Origin: Salinisphaera aquimarina | GTDB lineage: Bacteria; Pseudomonadota; Gammaproteobacteria; Nevskiales; Salinisphaeraceae | NCBI RefSeq assembly: GCF_042643355.1 | Contig: NZ_JBHRSS010000004.1 | Span: 248,001-312,000, forward strand | DNA length: 64,000 bases | Reading direction: 5' to 3' | In this document: positions 1 through 8,246 of the stretch, piece after piece | How positions within the stretch are numbered: the stretch's first letter is position 1 | Layout of the letters: every line of letters begins with the position of its first letter | Notes under the pieces: model-generated | What the model saw: the letters and a program-made list of their open reading frames with translations, nothing else | Told to the model about the DNA's origin: nothing | The model's database searches: none | Position numbers and translations under genes: made by a program

Positions 1-389
1 TCGCCCTTGTTGGTGCGCGAGAGCTTGCCGCGCACGCCGACGATGTCGCCGATATCGAGCTGCTTGAACGCCTTGTATTCGTCCTCGCCGAGCAGGTCGC
101 GCTGCATGAACAACTGAATACGCCCGCTGCGATCCTGCAGCGTGGCGAAACTGAGCTTGCCCATGACACGTTTGGCCAGCAGTCGCCCGGCGACGGCGAC
201 TTCATGCCCCGCCTCGTCGAGGACTTCCGCAGCGTCGTCGGCATGACGCTGCTGGAGTTCGCCTGCCAGCGCATCCGGGCGAAAGTCATTCGGGAACGCG
301 GCCCTCTGTTCACGCCACGCCGCGAGCTTTTCCTTGCGCTGCGCGACCAGACGATGGGTTTCGCCGGCGCCGGAGCTCGATTCAGTCAT
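1..389 (-). CDS. lysS: Lysyl-tRNA synthetase (class II), N-terminal part; runs off the left edge
   Basis: Charges tRNA-Lys with lysine in the cytoplasm. Only the first ~129 codons are present. They start MTESSSGAGETHRLVAQRKE and continue into the OB-fold anticodon-binding region, with the family motifs AGRLLAKRVMGKLSFATL, QDRSGRIQLFM and DIGDIVGVRGKLSRTNKG. The ATG follows the prfB stop by 16 bases, and prfB-lysS is the usual gammaproteobacterial operon order. The catalytic class II domain lies outside the window. Confidence 0.95.
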   Translation of the reverse strand, partial: MTESSSGAGETHRLVAQRKEKLAAWREQRAAFPNDFRPDALAGELQQRHADDAAEVLDEAGHEVAVAGRLLAKRVMGKLSFATLQDRSGRIQLFMQRDLLGEDEYKAFKQLDIGDIVGVRGKLSRTNKG

Positions 390-405
390 TCTATTACCAC
401 TCTCT

Positions 406-1504
406 TTATAGGCCCTGTTTCAGGCTTTCCTCGACGAACTCGTCGAGATCGCCGTCGAGCACACCCTGGGTATTGCCGACTTCCACGCCGGTACGCAGAT
501 CCTTGATCCGCGACTGATCCAGGACATAGGAACGAATCTGGCTGCCCCAGCCGATGTCCGACTTGCCGGCCTCGGTGATCTCGGCCGCGGCCCGTCGCTC
601 GGCGAGCTCGCGCTCGTACAACTTGGACTTGAGCTGCTTCATCGCGGTCGCGCGATTCTTGTGCTGCGAACGATCGTTCTGACACTGCACCACAATGCCG
701 CTCGGCTCATGAGTGATGCGCACTGCCGATTCCGTTCGGTTGACGTGCTGGCCACCCGCCCCGCTCGCGCGATACACATCCACGCGCAGATCCGACGGAT
801 CGATCTCGATCTCGATCGCGTCATCGATCTCTGGCGCCACGAAGACAGCGGCAAACGACGTGTGCCGACGGGCGCCGGAATCGAACGGCGACTTGCGCAC
901 CAGTCGGTGCACGCCAGTTTCGGTGCGCATCCAGCCATAGGCGTAGCTGCCGGTTACCGAGAACGTCGCGCTCTTGATGCCCGCGACATCGCCGGCCGAC
1001 AACTCGATGACCTCGGTGGCAAAGCCACGCCGCTCGCACCAGCGCAGATACATGCGCAGCAGCATCTCGGCCCAGTCCTGCGCTTCGGTGCCGCCGGAGC
1101 CGGCCTGGATATCTACAAACGCATTGCTGGCATCCGCCTCGCCCGAGAACATACGCTGGAACTCGAGCGCCTTCACATGGCGTTCGACTTCATCCAGTTC
1201 GCCGTCGATATCCGCGATTACCGATGCATCATCTTCGGCCGCGGCCATCTCGACCAGCTCGGCGCTGTCATCGAGGGTGGCCAGCGCCTGATCCATCGGC
1301 ATGACGACCTCTTCCAGGCGCGCCTTCTCCTGCCCGAACGCCTGTGCCTTGTCGGGCGACTCAGCCCAGATCTCGCCGTGGGCAAGTTCGGCGTCAAGCT
1401 CTGTCAGTCGTTCGCTTTTTTCCGCGTAGTCAAAGATACCCCCGGAGGTCGCTCAGACGCTCGCGAAGCGTCTCCATCCGAGTCTTGATGTGATTGGTAT
1501 CCAT
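406..1504 (-). CDS. prfB: Peptide chain release factor 2, expressed by programmed +1 frameshift
   Basis: RF2 reads UAA and UGA stops and triggers peptide release. A 24-codon first frame (MDTNHIKTRMETLRERLSDL...) ends at an in-frame TGA. The second frame holds the rest, including the SPF stop-recognition motif (RKSPFDSGARRHTSF) and the catalytic GGQ motif (SGAGGQHVNRTESAVRITH). Reading through a +1 shift at CTT-TGA-C gives 365 residues, the same length as E. coli RF2. A simple ORF caller would start too late, at 1302. The gene lies directly upstream of lysS. Expression is autoregulated: low RF2 favours shifting past the UGA. Confidence 0.96.
1429..1447 (-). promoter_or_regulatory. Programmed +1 frameshift signal of prfB
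   Basis: The minus strand reads CTCCGGGGGTATCTTTGAC. This is an internal Shine-Dalgarno-like GGGGG, a short spacer, the slippery CTT codon, the UGA stop and a following C that weakens termination. The arrangement matches the classic RF2 recoding site almost base for base. The two frames join into one full-length RF2 only if the shift occurs here. Confidence 0.95.
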
Positions 1505-1585
1505 TGGCACCGAAGCCCTTTATAATCAGCAAAGCGGCCGCGGATGATTGCAGGTAATTTTTCCGAGTACAAGCGACACCGCCGA

Positions 1586-1614
1586 TTGCTAATTTCTGCA
1601 AAACACCGCATAAT
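1586..1614 (+). promoter_or_regulatory. Candidate sigma-70 promoter of the OmpA-like gene
   Basis: TTGCTA at 1586-1591 and CATAAT at 1609-1614 are separated by exactly 17 bases, in an AT-richer stretch than its surroundings. It lies about 95 bases upstream of the porin ATG, in the gap between divergent prfB and the porin gene. Prediction from sequence only. Confidence 0.55.
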
Positions 1615-1709
1615 CTGTTGGCACGTCACCGGTTTGAGAACACTTGTTCGACAGTTCGGTGAATGGGACCGCACAACAAACCTAAACCCGTTCAAGGGAG
1701 TTTTGAACT

Positions 1710-2852
1710 ATGCATTTCAAGCAACCGCTCACCGCCTGTGTTGCAGGCGCGCTGGGGCTCGCCTTCTCGGCCGGCGCCATCGCTCAAGACAACACGCCGC
1801 AGGACAAGCGCTTTTACGTAGCACCGATGGTCAGCTACGGCTTTTTCGATAGCGATTCGGTCGGCGGCAACGCCAACCTTCCGCGCACCAGCATCGACAA
1901 TGACGACAGCATTGGCGGCACGCTGGCTATCGGTAAGCCCATCACCAGCTGGTTGAACCTGGAGCTGTTCGGCTTCTACTTCAACCCGGATCAGGAATAC
2001 AACGGTAACGATGCGCAGGACGCCGATCTATACGGCTTTGGTCTTGATGCATTGTTCTTCCCGGCCCGTGACACGCTGCCGGTCTACGGCATCCTGGGTG
2101 CCGCATGGGGCAAGACCGATCCGGGCGTGAACCGCACGGACAGTGGCGTTCGCCTCGGCGACGATGCTGATACCGATTTCCTGGACGCGGGTCTGGGTTA
2201 CATGTATCAGATCAACGATTACGGCCTGGCCGTTCGTGCTGAATACCGCTACCGCTACACCACGGTCGACAGTGCCGACGTGTTCGGCGCCGGTTTCGAA
2301 GACGCACGTTACGACGACCATATCCTGTCCCTCGGTCTGCAGATCCCGCTGGGTGCGCCCCCGCAGGCAGCTGCTCCGGCCCCGGCTCCGGCCCCGGCCC
2401 AGCCGATGGATAGCGATGGCGACGGCGTCATCGACGCCAACGACCAGTGCCCCGGCACTCCGCGTGGCACCGAAGTCGACGCACGTGGCTGCCCGATCGA
2501 GAAGATGGCTCCGATCGTCCTCAAGGGTGTGACCTTTGAATTCGATTCCGCCAAGCTCACGTCGCAGGCTGAGAACCGCCTGGACAACGTGGTTGATGCG
2601 CTGCAGGCCAGCGACGACATCACGTTCCGTGTTGACGGTTACACCGACAGCATCGGCACCGAGCAGTACAACCAGGGTCTGTCCCAGCGCCGTGTTGATT
2701 CGGTTCGCTCCTACCTGATGCAGCATGGCATCACGAGCAGCCGCATCACCGGTACGCAGGGTCATGGCGAGTCCAACCCGGTTGCGACCAACGAGACGGC
2801 CGCTGGCCGCGCTCAGAACCGTCGCGTCGAACTGAACGTTACCAGTCAGTAA
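1710..2852 (+). CDS. OmpA/OprF-type outer membrane protein
   Basis: An abundant outer-membrane protein linking the outer membrane to peptidoglycan. The 380 residues start with a signal peptide (cleavage probably after AGAIA). A predicted beta-barrel follows, of about 200 residues rich in alternating aromatic strands. Then come a Pro/Ala hinge (APAPAPAPAQ), one thrombospondin type-3-like calcium motif (DSDGDGVIDANDQCPGTPRG), and a C-terminal OmpA domain of ~110 residues with the peptidoglycan-binding pattern FEFDSAKLT...VDGYTDSIGTEQYN...LSQRRVDSVRSYL...GESNPVATN...NRRVEL. A promoter-like element precedes it and a strong terminator follows, so it is probably monocistronic. Confidence 0.92.
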   Translation: MHFKQPLTACVAGALGLAFSAGAIAQDNTPQDKRFYVAPMVSYGFFDSDSVGGNANLPRTSIDNDDSIGGTLAIGKPITSWLNLELFGFYFNPDQEYNGNDAQDADLYGFGLDALFFPARDTLPVYGILGAAWGKTDPGVNRTDSGVRLGDDADTDFLDAGLGYMYQINDYGLAVRAEYRYRYTTVDSADVFGAGFEDARYDDHILSLGLQIPLGAPPQAAAPAPAPAPAQPMDSDGDGVIDANDQCPGTPRGTEVDARGCPIEKMAPIVLKGVTFEFDSAKLTSQAENRLDNVVDALQASDDITFRVDGYTDSIGTEQYNQGLSQRRVDSVRSYLMQHGITSSRITGTQGHGESNPVATNETAAGRAQNRRVELNVTSQ

Positions 2853-2876
2853 GACACGGCTGTTCTAGATAGTCGG

Positions 2877-2906
2877 GCCCGGCCTCTACTGAGGCCGGGC
2901 TTTTTT
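2877..2906 (+). terminator. Rho-independent terminator of the OmpA-like gene
   Basis: A perfect 10-bp stem, GCCCGGCCTC / GAGGCCGGGC with a TACT loop, is followed directly by six T residues. It starts 24 bases after the porin stop codon. Confidence 0.93.
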
Positions 2907-2994
2907 GTGGGCGTCGTCAATACAACTGCGTCCACACAAGCGCCATCAATCAGCCCGTGTTCCCAATAGACTGACATTCTCATAGGCTTGCGTC

Positions 2995-3495
2995 ATGGCC
3001 ACCCTGCCCGATGTCATCCATGAATATCTTCAGACGTTCGTTCAGCAACGCGCGCCCGAGCGGCTGCTGTTCATCGGCGACGCACCTGACACGACGCGAC
3101 TCCAACGCAATAGCCGCGCGTCCACAGTCATACTCTCGGCAGACCAGAGCCTAGAGCCGACCGCCATGCGCAACGGCGAGCGCTTCGACCTCGCCGTCGT
3201 GATCAATGGGCTCGCGCGATTGCCGCGTCCCGCGGGAAATCGCCTTCTCGGGCAACTACGCGATACGCGCGCGGCAGGCGTGCTCGTGGTCACGGGGCCA
3301 ACCACTCCCGATCAGACCGTCTGGAACAGTTCGGATTTCATTGCGCTCGGCTTTCGCCGCAGCGCGAACAGCCGCTATATCGCCCCCGGGTGGGCCATTT
3401 ATCGCTACGACATTCATGATTACAAGACCACGCCGGGGTGGCTAAATTCGCGCTACTGGGCGAACCCCGAGCGCTGGGATGACGACCGCTGGTAG
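2995..3495 (+). CDS. DUF6231-type conserved protein
   Basis: A 166-residue protein without signal peptide or membrane segment. The N-terminal half has a Rossmann-like beta-alpha pattern (RLLFIGDAPD..., FDLAVVINGLARLP, AGVLVVTGP). The C-terminus carries a conserved tail (RYDIHDYKTTPGWLNSRYW...NPERWDDDRW) that I associate from memory with the gammaproteobacterial DUF6231 family; the number should be checked. The fold recalls a methyltransferase but no clear SAM-binding glycine loop is visible. Its 3' end overlaps the convergent gluQ gene by 43 bases. Function unknown. Confidence 0.75.
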   Translation: MATLPDVIHEYLQTFVQQRAPERLLFIGDAPDTTRLQRNSRASTVILSADQSLEPTAMRNGERFDLAVVINGLARLPRPAGNRLLGQLRDTRAAGVLVVTGPTTPDQTVWNSSDFIALGFRRSANSRYIAPGWAIYRYDIHDYKTTPGWLNSRYWANPERWDDDRW

Positions 3496-4379
3496 ACCTG
3501 CGCATCCAGCGTTTGCACACGCGGCACCAGTTCGATATTCCAGTTGTCGATAGCCCAGCGCATCACGCGCGGTACAGCAGCATCCCGGATCGTATCGGGC
3601 GGGTTCTGGCCCAATAGATCCAGACAGCACCATAGCTGGTCGGCGATCGCGTCCGCGCTCAGACCCAGCGCGCCGCGGCTCTTGCCAAGTTTCTGCCCGT
3701 CGGCGTCGACAAGCACCGGCAGATGTCCGTAGCTCAGCACAGGCAAACCCAAGTTGCGCTGTAACGCCATCTGTCGCGGCGTCGACGACAACAGATCGGC
3801 CCCGCGCACTACCTCGCTCACTCCTTGATGGGCATCGTCGAGCACGGTCGCCAGCTGATAGGCGGCGATGCCATCCGCACGGCGGATCACGAAGTCGCCG
3901 ATATCCCGTGACAATATCTGGCAATGACGACCCTGGATCGCGTCGACAAAGCACAATGGCGACTCGTCGACACGCAGGCGCAGCGAGCGCGACAGGCGCC
4001 CAGGCGGCAAACCGTCGCGGCAGGTGCCGGGATATATCGGCCCTTCGATACCCTTGACGCCAGCCTGCGCTTCCCGGCGCGTGCATCCGCACTCGAATGC
4101 CCGGCCTGTTGCTAACAGCGCATCCAGCGCACAGGCGTATGCAGCGCGCCGTGCGCTTTGATACAACACATCCCCGTCCCAGCGGAACCCGAAAACCGTC
4201 AGCGCGTCCAGAATACGGCGATCAGCCCCTGCCACGACGCGTGGCGTATCCAGATCATCGATACGGAGCAGCCAGCGGGCGCCCTGGCCGCGAGCCTGTA
4301 AATAGCTACCGAGCGCGGCGAGCAACGAGCCCATATGCAAAGCGCCGCTCGGCGAAGGCGCATACCGGCCAGCGCTCAT
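3453..4379 (-). CDS. gluQ: Glutamyl-Q tRNA(Asp) synthetase
   Basis: Attaches glutamate to the queuosine base at the wobble position of tRNA-Asp. It is a paralogue of the GluRS catalytic core without an anticodon-binding domain. Seen: the class I start RYAPSPSGALHMGSLLAALG (HIGH-like HMGS), RIDDLDTPR, Cys residues of a zinc site (FECGCTRREAQ...YPGTCRDG), DFVIRRADGIAAYQLATVLDD and the KMSKS-like DGQKLGKSRGA. The start at MSAGRYAPSPSG was chosen because the family begins just before this motif; the reading frame stays open upstream. The length of 308 residues fits. In many relatives dksA precedes this gene; here it does not. Confidence 0.93.
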   Translation of the reverse strand: MSAGRYAPSPSGALHMGSLLAALGSYLQARGQGARWLLRIDDLDTPRVVAGADRRILDALTVFGFRWDGDVLYQSARRAAYACALDALLATGRAFECGCTRREAQAGVKGIEGPIYPGTCRDGLPPGRLSRSLRLRVDESPLCFVDAIQGRHCQILSRDIGDFVIRRADGIAAYQLATVLDDAHQGVSEVVRGADLLSSTPRQMALQRNLGLPVLSYGHLPVLVDADGQKLGKSRGALGLSADAIADQLWCCLDLLGQNPPDTIRDAAVPRVMRWAIDNWNIELVPRVQTLDAQVYQRSSSQRSGFAQ

Positions 4380-5066
4380 CGCGAAACGGAAAAGCGGGCC
4401 GAGCCTGGCCGCAAGGCGAACCGGCAAGAGCCAACGACCCGGTCCCATGGCGCACCGGTGCGTCGTCGAGTCATGAGTAGTGACATGCACACGTCATGGC
4501 CGCGCAATGCATCCGCCATCAGCAGCACTGAATACGCCTTGTATTCGCTACCCTTCGTACCGAAGCCGTCGCGGCCTTCAGCCTTGGCGTCAGTGCGTCA
4601 CGAAGAAACAGCGAGACACGAGCAGGATTGCAGCGGTGCAGCAGATCGGGGGCTACGATCCCCTCCAGGTCATCGCGCGGGCTCATGGGTCACATCGGTC
4701 TGGTCCAGCTGATTATTCTAGCAAGGACAAACGGCGGCTATCGCACGTTGCCGGTCACCATCGGCCCAAAGCGCTAGCTGAGATTTCGCGCCCCGCGGAT
4801 CAACGCCGTAGGCTTTGCATCGGGCAAGAACAAACGGGATAGCGATTCCACTGACGTTTTACGGTCGGCATATGACCTAGTAACGAACGACACGGACGCC
4901 CTGCAGCGTAAACTCAGACCGTACAAAGCCTTGATCCGCGCGGTGCAACAAGCAAACCCGGACCGGCATGAGTTGATATTTCGGTATGGTTTCGTTATCG
5001 AAGCGGTACGGTCAGAAACTGACCAACTGGCGAACGCCATAAGCCGCTGATATTGGGAAGGATTAT
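4380..5066. other. Intergenic stretch between gluQ and tRNA-Pro with decayed coding sequence
   Basis: About 690 bases with no intact gene that I can support. Short open frames exist on both strands. One plus-strand frame (ATG at 4685) encodes MGHIGLVQLIILARTNGGYR... and meets a TAG at 4775. The same frame reopens after that stop and is described separately. The last 300 bases are visibly more AT-rich than the neighbouring genes. The stretch lies on the 3' side of tRNA-Pro, a common place for integrated elements. Confidence 0.5.
4778..5050 (+). pseudogene. 3' remnant of an unidentified gene next to tRNA-Pro
   Basis: Between the in-frame TAG at 4775 and the TGA at 5048 the plus strand reads as a protein-like, charged helical sequence (e.g. 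TDALQRKLRPYKALIRAVQQ, then FRYGFVIEAVRSETDQLANA). There is no ATG, GTG or TTG near its beginning, so I cannot propose a complete gene. Base composition differs from the neighbouring core genes. I do not recognise the family. A decayed tail of a mobile-element gene is one explanation; a chance open frame is the other. Confidence 0.35.
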
Positions 5067-5143
5067 TGGTCGGGGTAGCAGGATTCGAACCTACGACCTT
5101 CTGCACCCCATGCAGACGCGCTACCAAGCTGCGCCATACCCCG
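5067..5143 (-). tRNA. tRNA-Pro (anticodon GGG)
   Basis: A complete 77-nt cloverleaf on the minus strand. It has a 7-bp acceptor CGGGGTA/TACCCCG, D-arm GCGCAGCTTGGTAGCGC, anticodon stem TCTGC/GCAGA around loop ATGGGGT (anticodon GGG), T-arm GTAGG-TTCGAAT-CCTGC, and an encoded CCA. It lies downstream of the merR gene in the conserved pheT-ihfA-merR-tRNA-Pro order. Confidence 0.97.
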
Positions 5144-5197
5144 ACTCAAGCCGCGTATGGTACCAGAACAGAGCCCTGCGTCGAGCATTCCCGGCAC

Positions 5198-5575
5198 TTA
5201 TTCCAGGCTTTTTATGATCGACTCGAGGTCATGGCGAATCGCGGCCAGCGAATCCGAGGCGCTCGCGGTCGGCAGTGCGGCCAGAGCGCGTCCCTTGTCG
5301 CGCAACTGAAGGCGTGCGCCCTGGATTGTGAAGCCCTGTTCGTAGAGCAACATGCGGATGTCGCGCGCAATGAGTACGTCGTGCTGCTGGTAATAGCGCC
5401 GATTGCCACGGCGCTTCACCGGCTTCAACTGCGTGAATTCCTGCTCCCAGTATCTGAGCACATGGGGCTTTACCCGGCACAGTTCGCTGACTTCACCAAT
5501 GGTGAAATAGCGTTTGTCCGGGATTTTTGGTAGCGCTTCAGCTATTTGCGTCAATGCTCGACTCGACGCGGGCAC
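5198..5575 (-). CDS. MerR-family transcriptional regulator downstream of ihfA
   Basis: A 125-residue protein whose N-terminal winged helix carries the MerR signature (YFTIGEVSELCRVKPHVLRY, WEQEF, VKRRGNRRYYQQHDVLI), followed by a helical segment (RMLLYEQGFTIQGARLQL). There is no cysteine-rich metal site, so it is unlikely to be a metal sensor. The C-terminal dimerisation helix is short. The chosen ATG overlaps the end of ihfA by 38 bases, as in many gammaproteobacteria where this gene follows ihfA. Its ligand and targets are unknown. Confidence 0.9.
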   Translation of the reverse strand: MPASSRALTQIAEALPKIPDKRYFTIGEVSELCRVKPHVLRYWEQEFTQLKPVKRRGNRRYYQQHDVLIARDIRMLLYEQGFTIQGARLQLRDKGRALAALPTASASDSLAAIRHDLESIIKSLE

Positions 5576-5837
5576 GCATTTTCTGTCCCGGCTTGAAACT
5601 CACGACTCGACGCGCCGAGATCGGAATCTCTTCGCCGGTTTTCGGGTTTCGGCCAGGTCGCTGATTCTTGTCGCGCAACTCGAAGTTTCCGAAGCCGGAG
5701 AGTTTCACGTATTCACCGTTTTCGAGGGTTGAGCGAACTTCCTCGAAAAAACAATCCACGAATTCTTTCGATTCGCGCTTGTTGAAACCGAGTTGTTCGA
5801 ACAGGTTTTCCGTCAGATCCGCTTTGGTCAATGCCAC
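5538..5837 (-). CDS. ihfA: Integration host factor alpha subunit
   Basis: A 99-residue DNA-bending protein that pairs with IhfB and acts in recombination, replication and transcription architecture. It shows the HU/IHF fold: MALTKADLTENLFEQLGFNK, then LENGEYVKLSGFGNFELR and the DNA-arm motif RPGRNPKTGEEIPISARRVV with the intercalating proline. It begins two bases after the pheT stop, so it is probably translated from the thrS-pheT transcript. Length is typical. Confidence 0.97.
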   Translation of the reverse strand: MALTKADLTENLFEQLGFNKRESKEFVDCFFEEVRSTLENGEYVKLSGFGNFELRDKNQRPGRNPKTGEEIPISARRVVSFKPGQKMRARVESSIDANS

Positions 5838-5839
5838 TG

Positions 5840-8227
5840 CTATTCACCCCTGATCCGCGCGTCGCATCGCTCGCTGAGTACCGAAACGACACGGATTATT
5901 ATTGTGTCCACCCTGTCGTCGGTAAGCGTGCTCGCTTTATCTTGGAAAATCAAGCCTAAAGCGACGCTCTTGAATCCAGTATCAAGGCCCTGACCACGAA
6001 AGACGTCGAACACCTCGACATGTCGTAGATCCGGTGATTGCAATGATTCGATCGCGTCAATCAGTTGAGCTACCGGCATTTTCTCGGCAACCACGATCGC
6101 CAGGTCGCGACGAACCAGCGGCTGCTCGGACAGTGCTTCGAAACGCGTCACGGCGCCCTGCGTCAAAAACTTATAATCAAGCTCAAAAAGATACGGCAAC
6201 TCTATGTTTTTGTATCTTTTACTAAATGCAGGCGCTAACTGACCCAGCCAGCCCGCCGGGTTGCCGTCCACATATACACGGGCACAGCGACCGGGATGCA
6301 ACGCGGGATGCGACTCCGCTTCGAAACGCACGGCGCCGTTGTGTCCATGCAGCAAGGCTTCGACGTCGCCCTTGATATCGAAGAAATCGACTTCGCTGGC
6401 CGCTCGATCCCAATGGGTATCATCCGCTTGGCCGCTGATGAGCCCAGCGACGGTGTCGACCTGCCGAATGCCGTCATCGGCCCCGGCATCAGGCAGAAAA
6501 CGCAGCCCGCGCTCATAGAGCCTGACCGTGGCGTGCTGACGACGCACATTGTGGTGCCAGCTGGGCAGCAGGCTTGCCCAGAGCGTACGACGCATCTCGG
6601 CATACTGGTCCGAAATGGGGTTATCCAGTTTTATCGCCGGCGCGTCCGCGGTCAGCAGCGCATGCAGACCCGGCTCGACGAAACTGTAGGTAATCGCCTC
6701 GCTATAGCCGCGCTCGCGCAGTACCGCATCCACTTGCTCGACGTCCGCCGCGATCATGTCCGGCCGCACCGGCGGCAAGGTCACGCCGGAGACATGCGTT
6801 TCCAGCCGGTCGTAGCCATATACGCGGGCGATCTCCTCGATCAGGTCGGCTTCGATATTGAGATCGAAACGCCAGCTTGGCGGCTGCGCGACCCAGGTGC
6901 CCTCGCCCTCCACGTCCACGCTCACGCCCAGCGCTTCAAGTGCATGGACGATCCAGGCGTCGTCGATCGCCTGACCCAGCAAACGCTCGACATTACGGGC
7001 CCGCAACTCGATTCGACGCGTCTCGCACCAGATCGGGTCGCCGGCTTGGCGTGTTTCCGGACCGGCCTGACCGCCGCCGAGCTCGACCAGCAGGCGCGAC
7101 GCGCGCGCCAGAGCAACGGGATGCAGCTGCGGATCCACGCCACGCTCGAATCGGTGCAGAGAATCCGTATGGATCTTGTACTGTCGCCCGCGACCGGCGA
7201 CAGCAGACGGGGCAAAACAGGCCGATTCGAACACAACGTGCGTCGTGGTCTCATCGACCGCCGTGCGCTGGCCGCCGATCATGCCCGCGATCGCTACCGG
7301 CCCGTCGTCGTCGGCGATCACCAGCGTGTTGGTCGCCAGTGTGACCTGTTCGCCGTCAAGCGTGACGATCTGCTCGCCGGCCTCGGCCATGCGCACGCGG
7401 ATCGTGCCGACCAGCTTGTCGCCGTCGAAGGCGTGCATCGGCTGACCGAGTTCGAGCATGACGTAATTGCCGATGTCGACCGGCAGGCTGATCTGGCGGA
7501 CACCGGCTCGGCGCAGGCGTTCGCGCATCCACAGGGGTGTTTTCGCTGCCGCCCGGGTGCCGACCACGGCTTGCGCTGCATAACCGGGACAACATTCAGG
7601 CGCCTCGATACGCACCGCTCGGACACGATCATTCTGTATTTCGGGACCGGCCACCGGCGGTTCGGAGAACGATATCCCCTCGGCCACTGCGACTTCGCGG
7701 GCGATGCCGCGCAGGCTCAGACAATCGCCACGGTTGGGGGTCAGGTCGATCTCCAGCACTGCGTCGGGCAGCCCCAGATGCTCGGCCAGCGTAGCGCCCA
7801 CGGTCGCGTCGTCATCCAGCAACCAGAGGCCGTCGGATTCGGCGGCGAAGCCGAGTTCGCTGGCGCTGCAGAGCATCCCACTGGAAGCCTGACCCCGGAT
7901 GCGCGCCGGTTTGATCTTCATTCCGCCCGGCAACACCGTGCCCACGGTGGCAACCGGTACGACGGCGCCAGTGGCTGCGTTGGGCGCGCCGCAGACGATC
8001 GCCAGCGACTCATCGGCGCCGACGTCCACGCGGCAAAGCTGCAACCGATCGGCTTCCGGGTGCGGCATACAGTCGACAATACGCCCGACGACTACACCGT
8101 CGAGCGACGGCGCGGCTGCCTCGATCGCATCGACCTCCAGGCCCGCCATCGTCAGGGCCTCGGCCAGTGTGTCCAGGCTCGCTGTCGTTGCGACCCAGCT
8201 GCGCAGCCATTGTTCGCTAATCTTCAT
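5840..8227 (-). CDS. pheT: Phenylalanyl-tRNA synthetase beta subunit
   Basis: The beta chain of the alpha2-beta2 PheRS. Starting at MKISEQWLRSWV gives 795 residues, the E. coli length; the open frame upstream is not needed. Domains in order: tRNA-binding EMAP/OB-fold near residues 40-150 (VVGRIVDCMPHPEADRLQLC), B3/B4 editing domain, B5 domain, a class II core-like domain (EAITYSFVEPGLH), and a C-terminal ferredoxin-fold anticodon domain (PLVRRDLAIVVAEKMPVAQL). It lies 19 bases after pheS. A 732-codon open frame on the opposite strand is only a GC-rich shadow of this gene. Confidence 0.97.
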   Translation of the reverse strand: MKISEQWLRSWVATTASLDTLAEALTMAGLEVDAIEAAAPSLDGVVVGRIVDCMPHPEADRLQLCRVDVGADESLAIVCGAPNAATGAVVPVATVGTVLPGGMKIKPARIRGQASSGMLCSASELGFAAESDGLWLLDDDATVGATLAEHLGLPDAVLEIDLTPNRGDCLSLRGIAREVAVAEGISFSEPPVAGPEIQNDRVRAVRIEAPECCPGYAAQAVVGTRAAAKTPLWMRERLRRAGVRQISLPVDIGNYVMLELGQPMHAFDGDKLVGTIRVRMAEAGEQIVTLDGEQVTLATNTLVIADDDGPVAIAGMIGGQRTAVDETTTHVVFESACFAPSAVAGRGRQYKIHTDSLHRFERGVDPQLHPVALARASRLLVELGGGQAGPETRQAGDPIWCETRRIELRARNVERLLGQAIDDAWIVHALEALGVSVDVEGEGTWVAQPPSWRFDLNIEADLIEEIARVYGYDRLETHVSGVTLPPVRPDMIAADVEQVDAVLRERGYSEAITYSFVEPGLHALLTADAPAIKLDNPISDQYAEMRRTLWASLLPSWHHNVRRQHATVRLYERGLRFLPDAGADDGIRQVDTVAGLISGQADDTHWDRAASEVDFFDIKGDVEALLHGHNGAVRFEAESHPALHPGRCARVYVDGNPAGWLGQLAPAFSKRYKNIELPYLFELDYKFLTQGAVTRFEALSEQPLVRRDLAIVVAEKMPVAQLIDAIESLQSPDLRHVEVFDVFRGQGLDTGFKSVALGLIFQDKASTLTDDRVDTIIIRVVSVLSERCDARIRGE

Positions 8228-8246
8228 ACAGGCGTTTCCCGAAACA

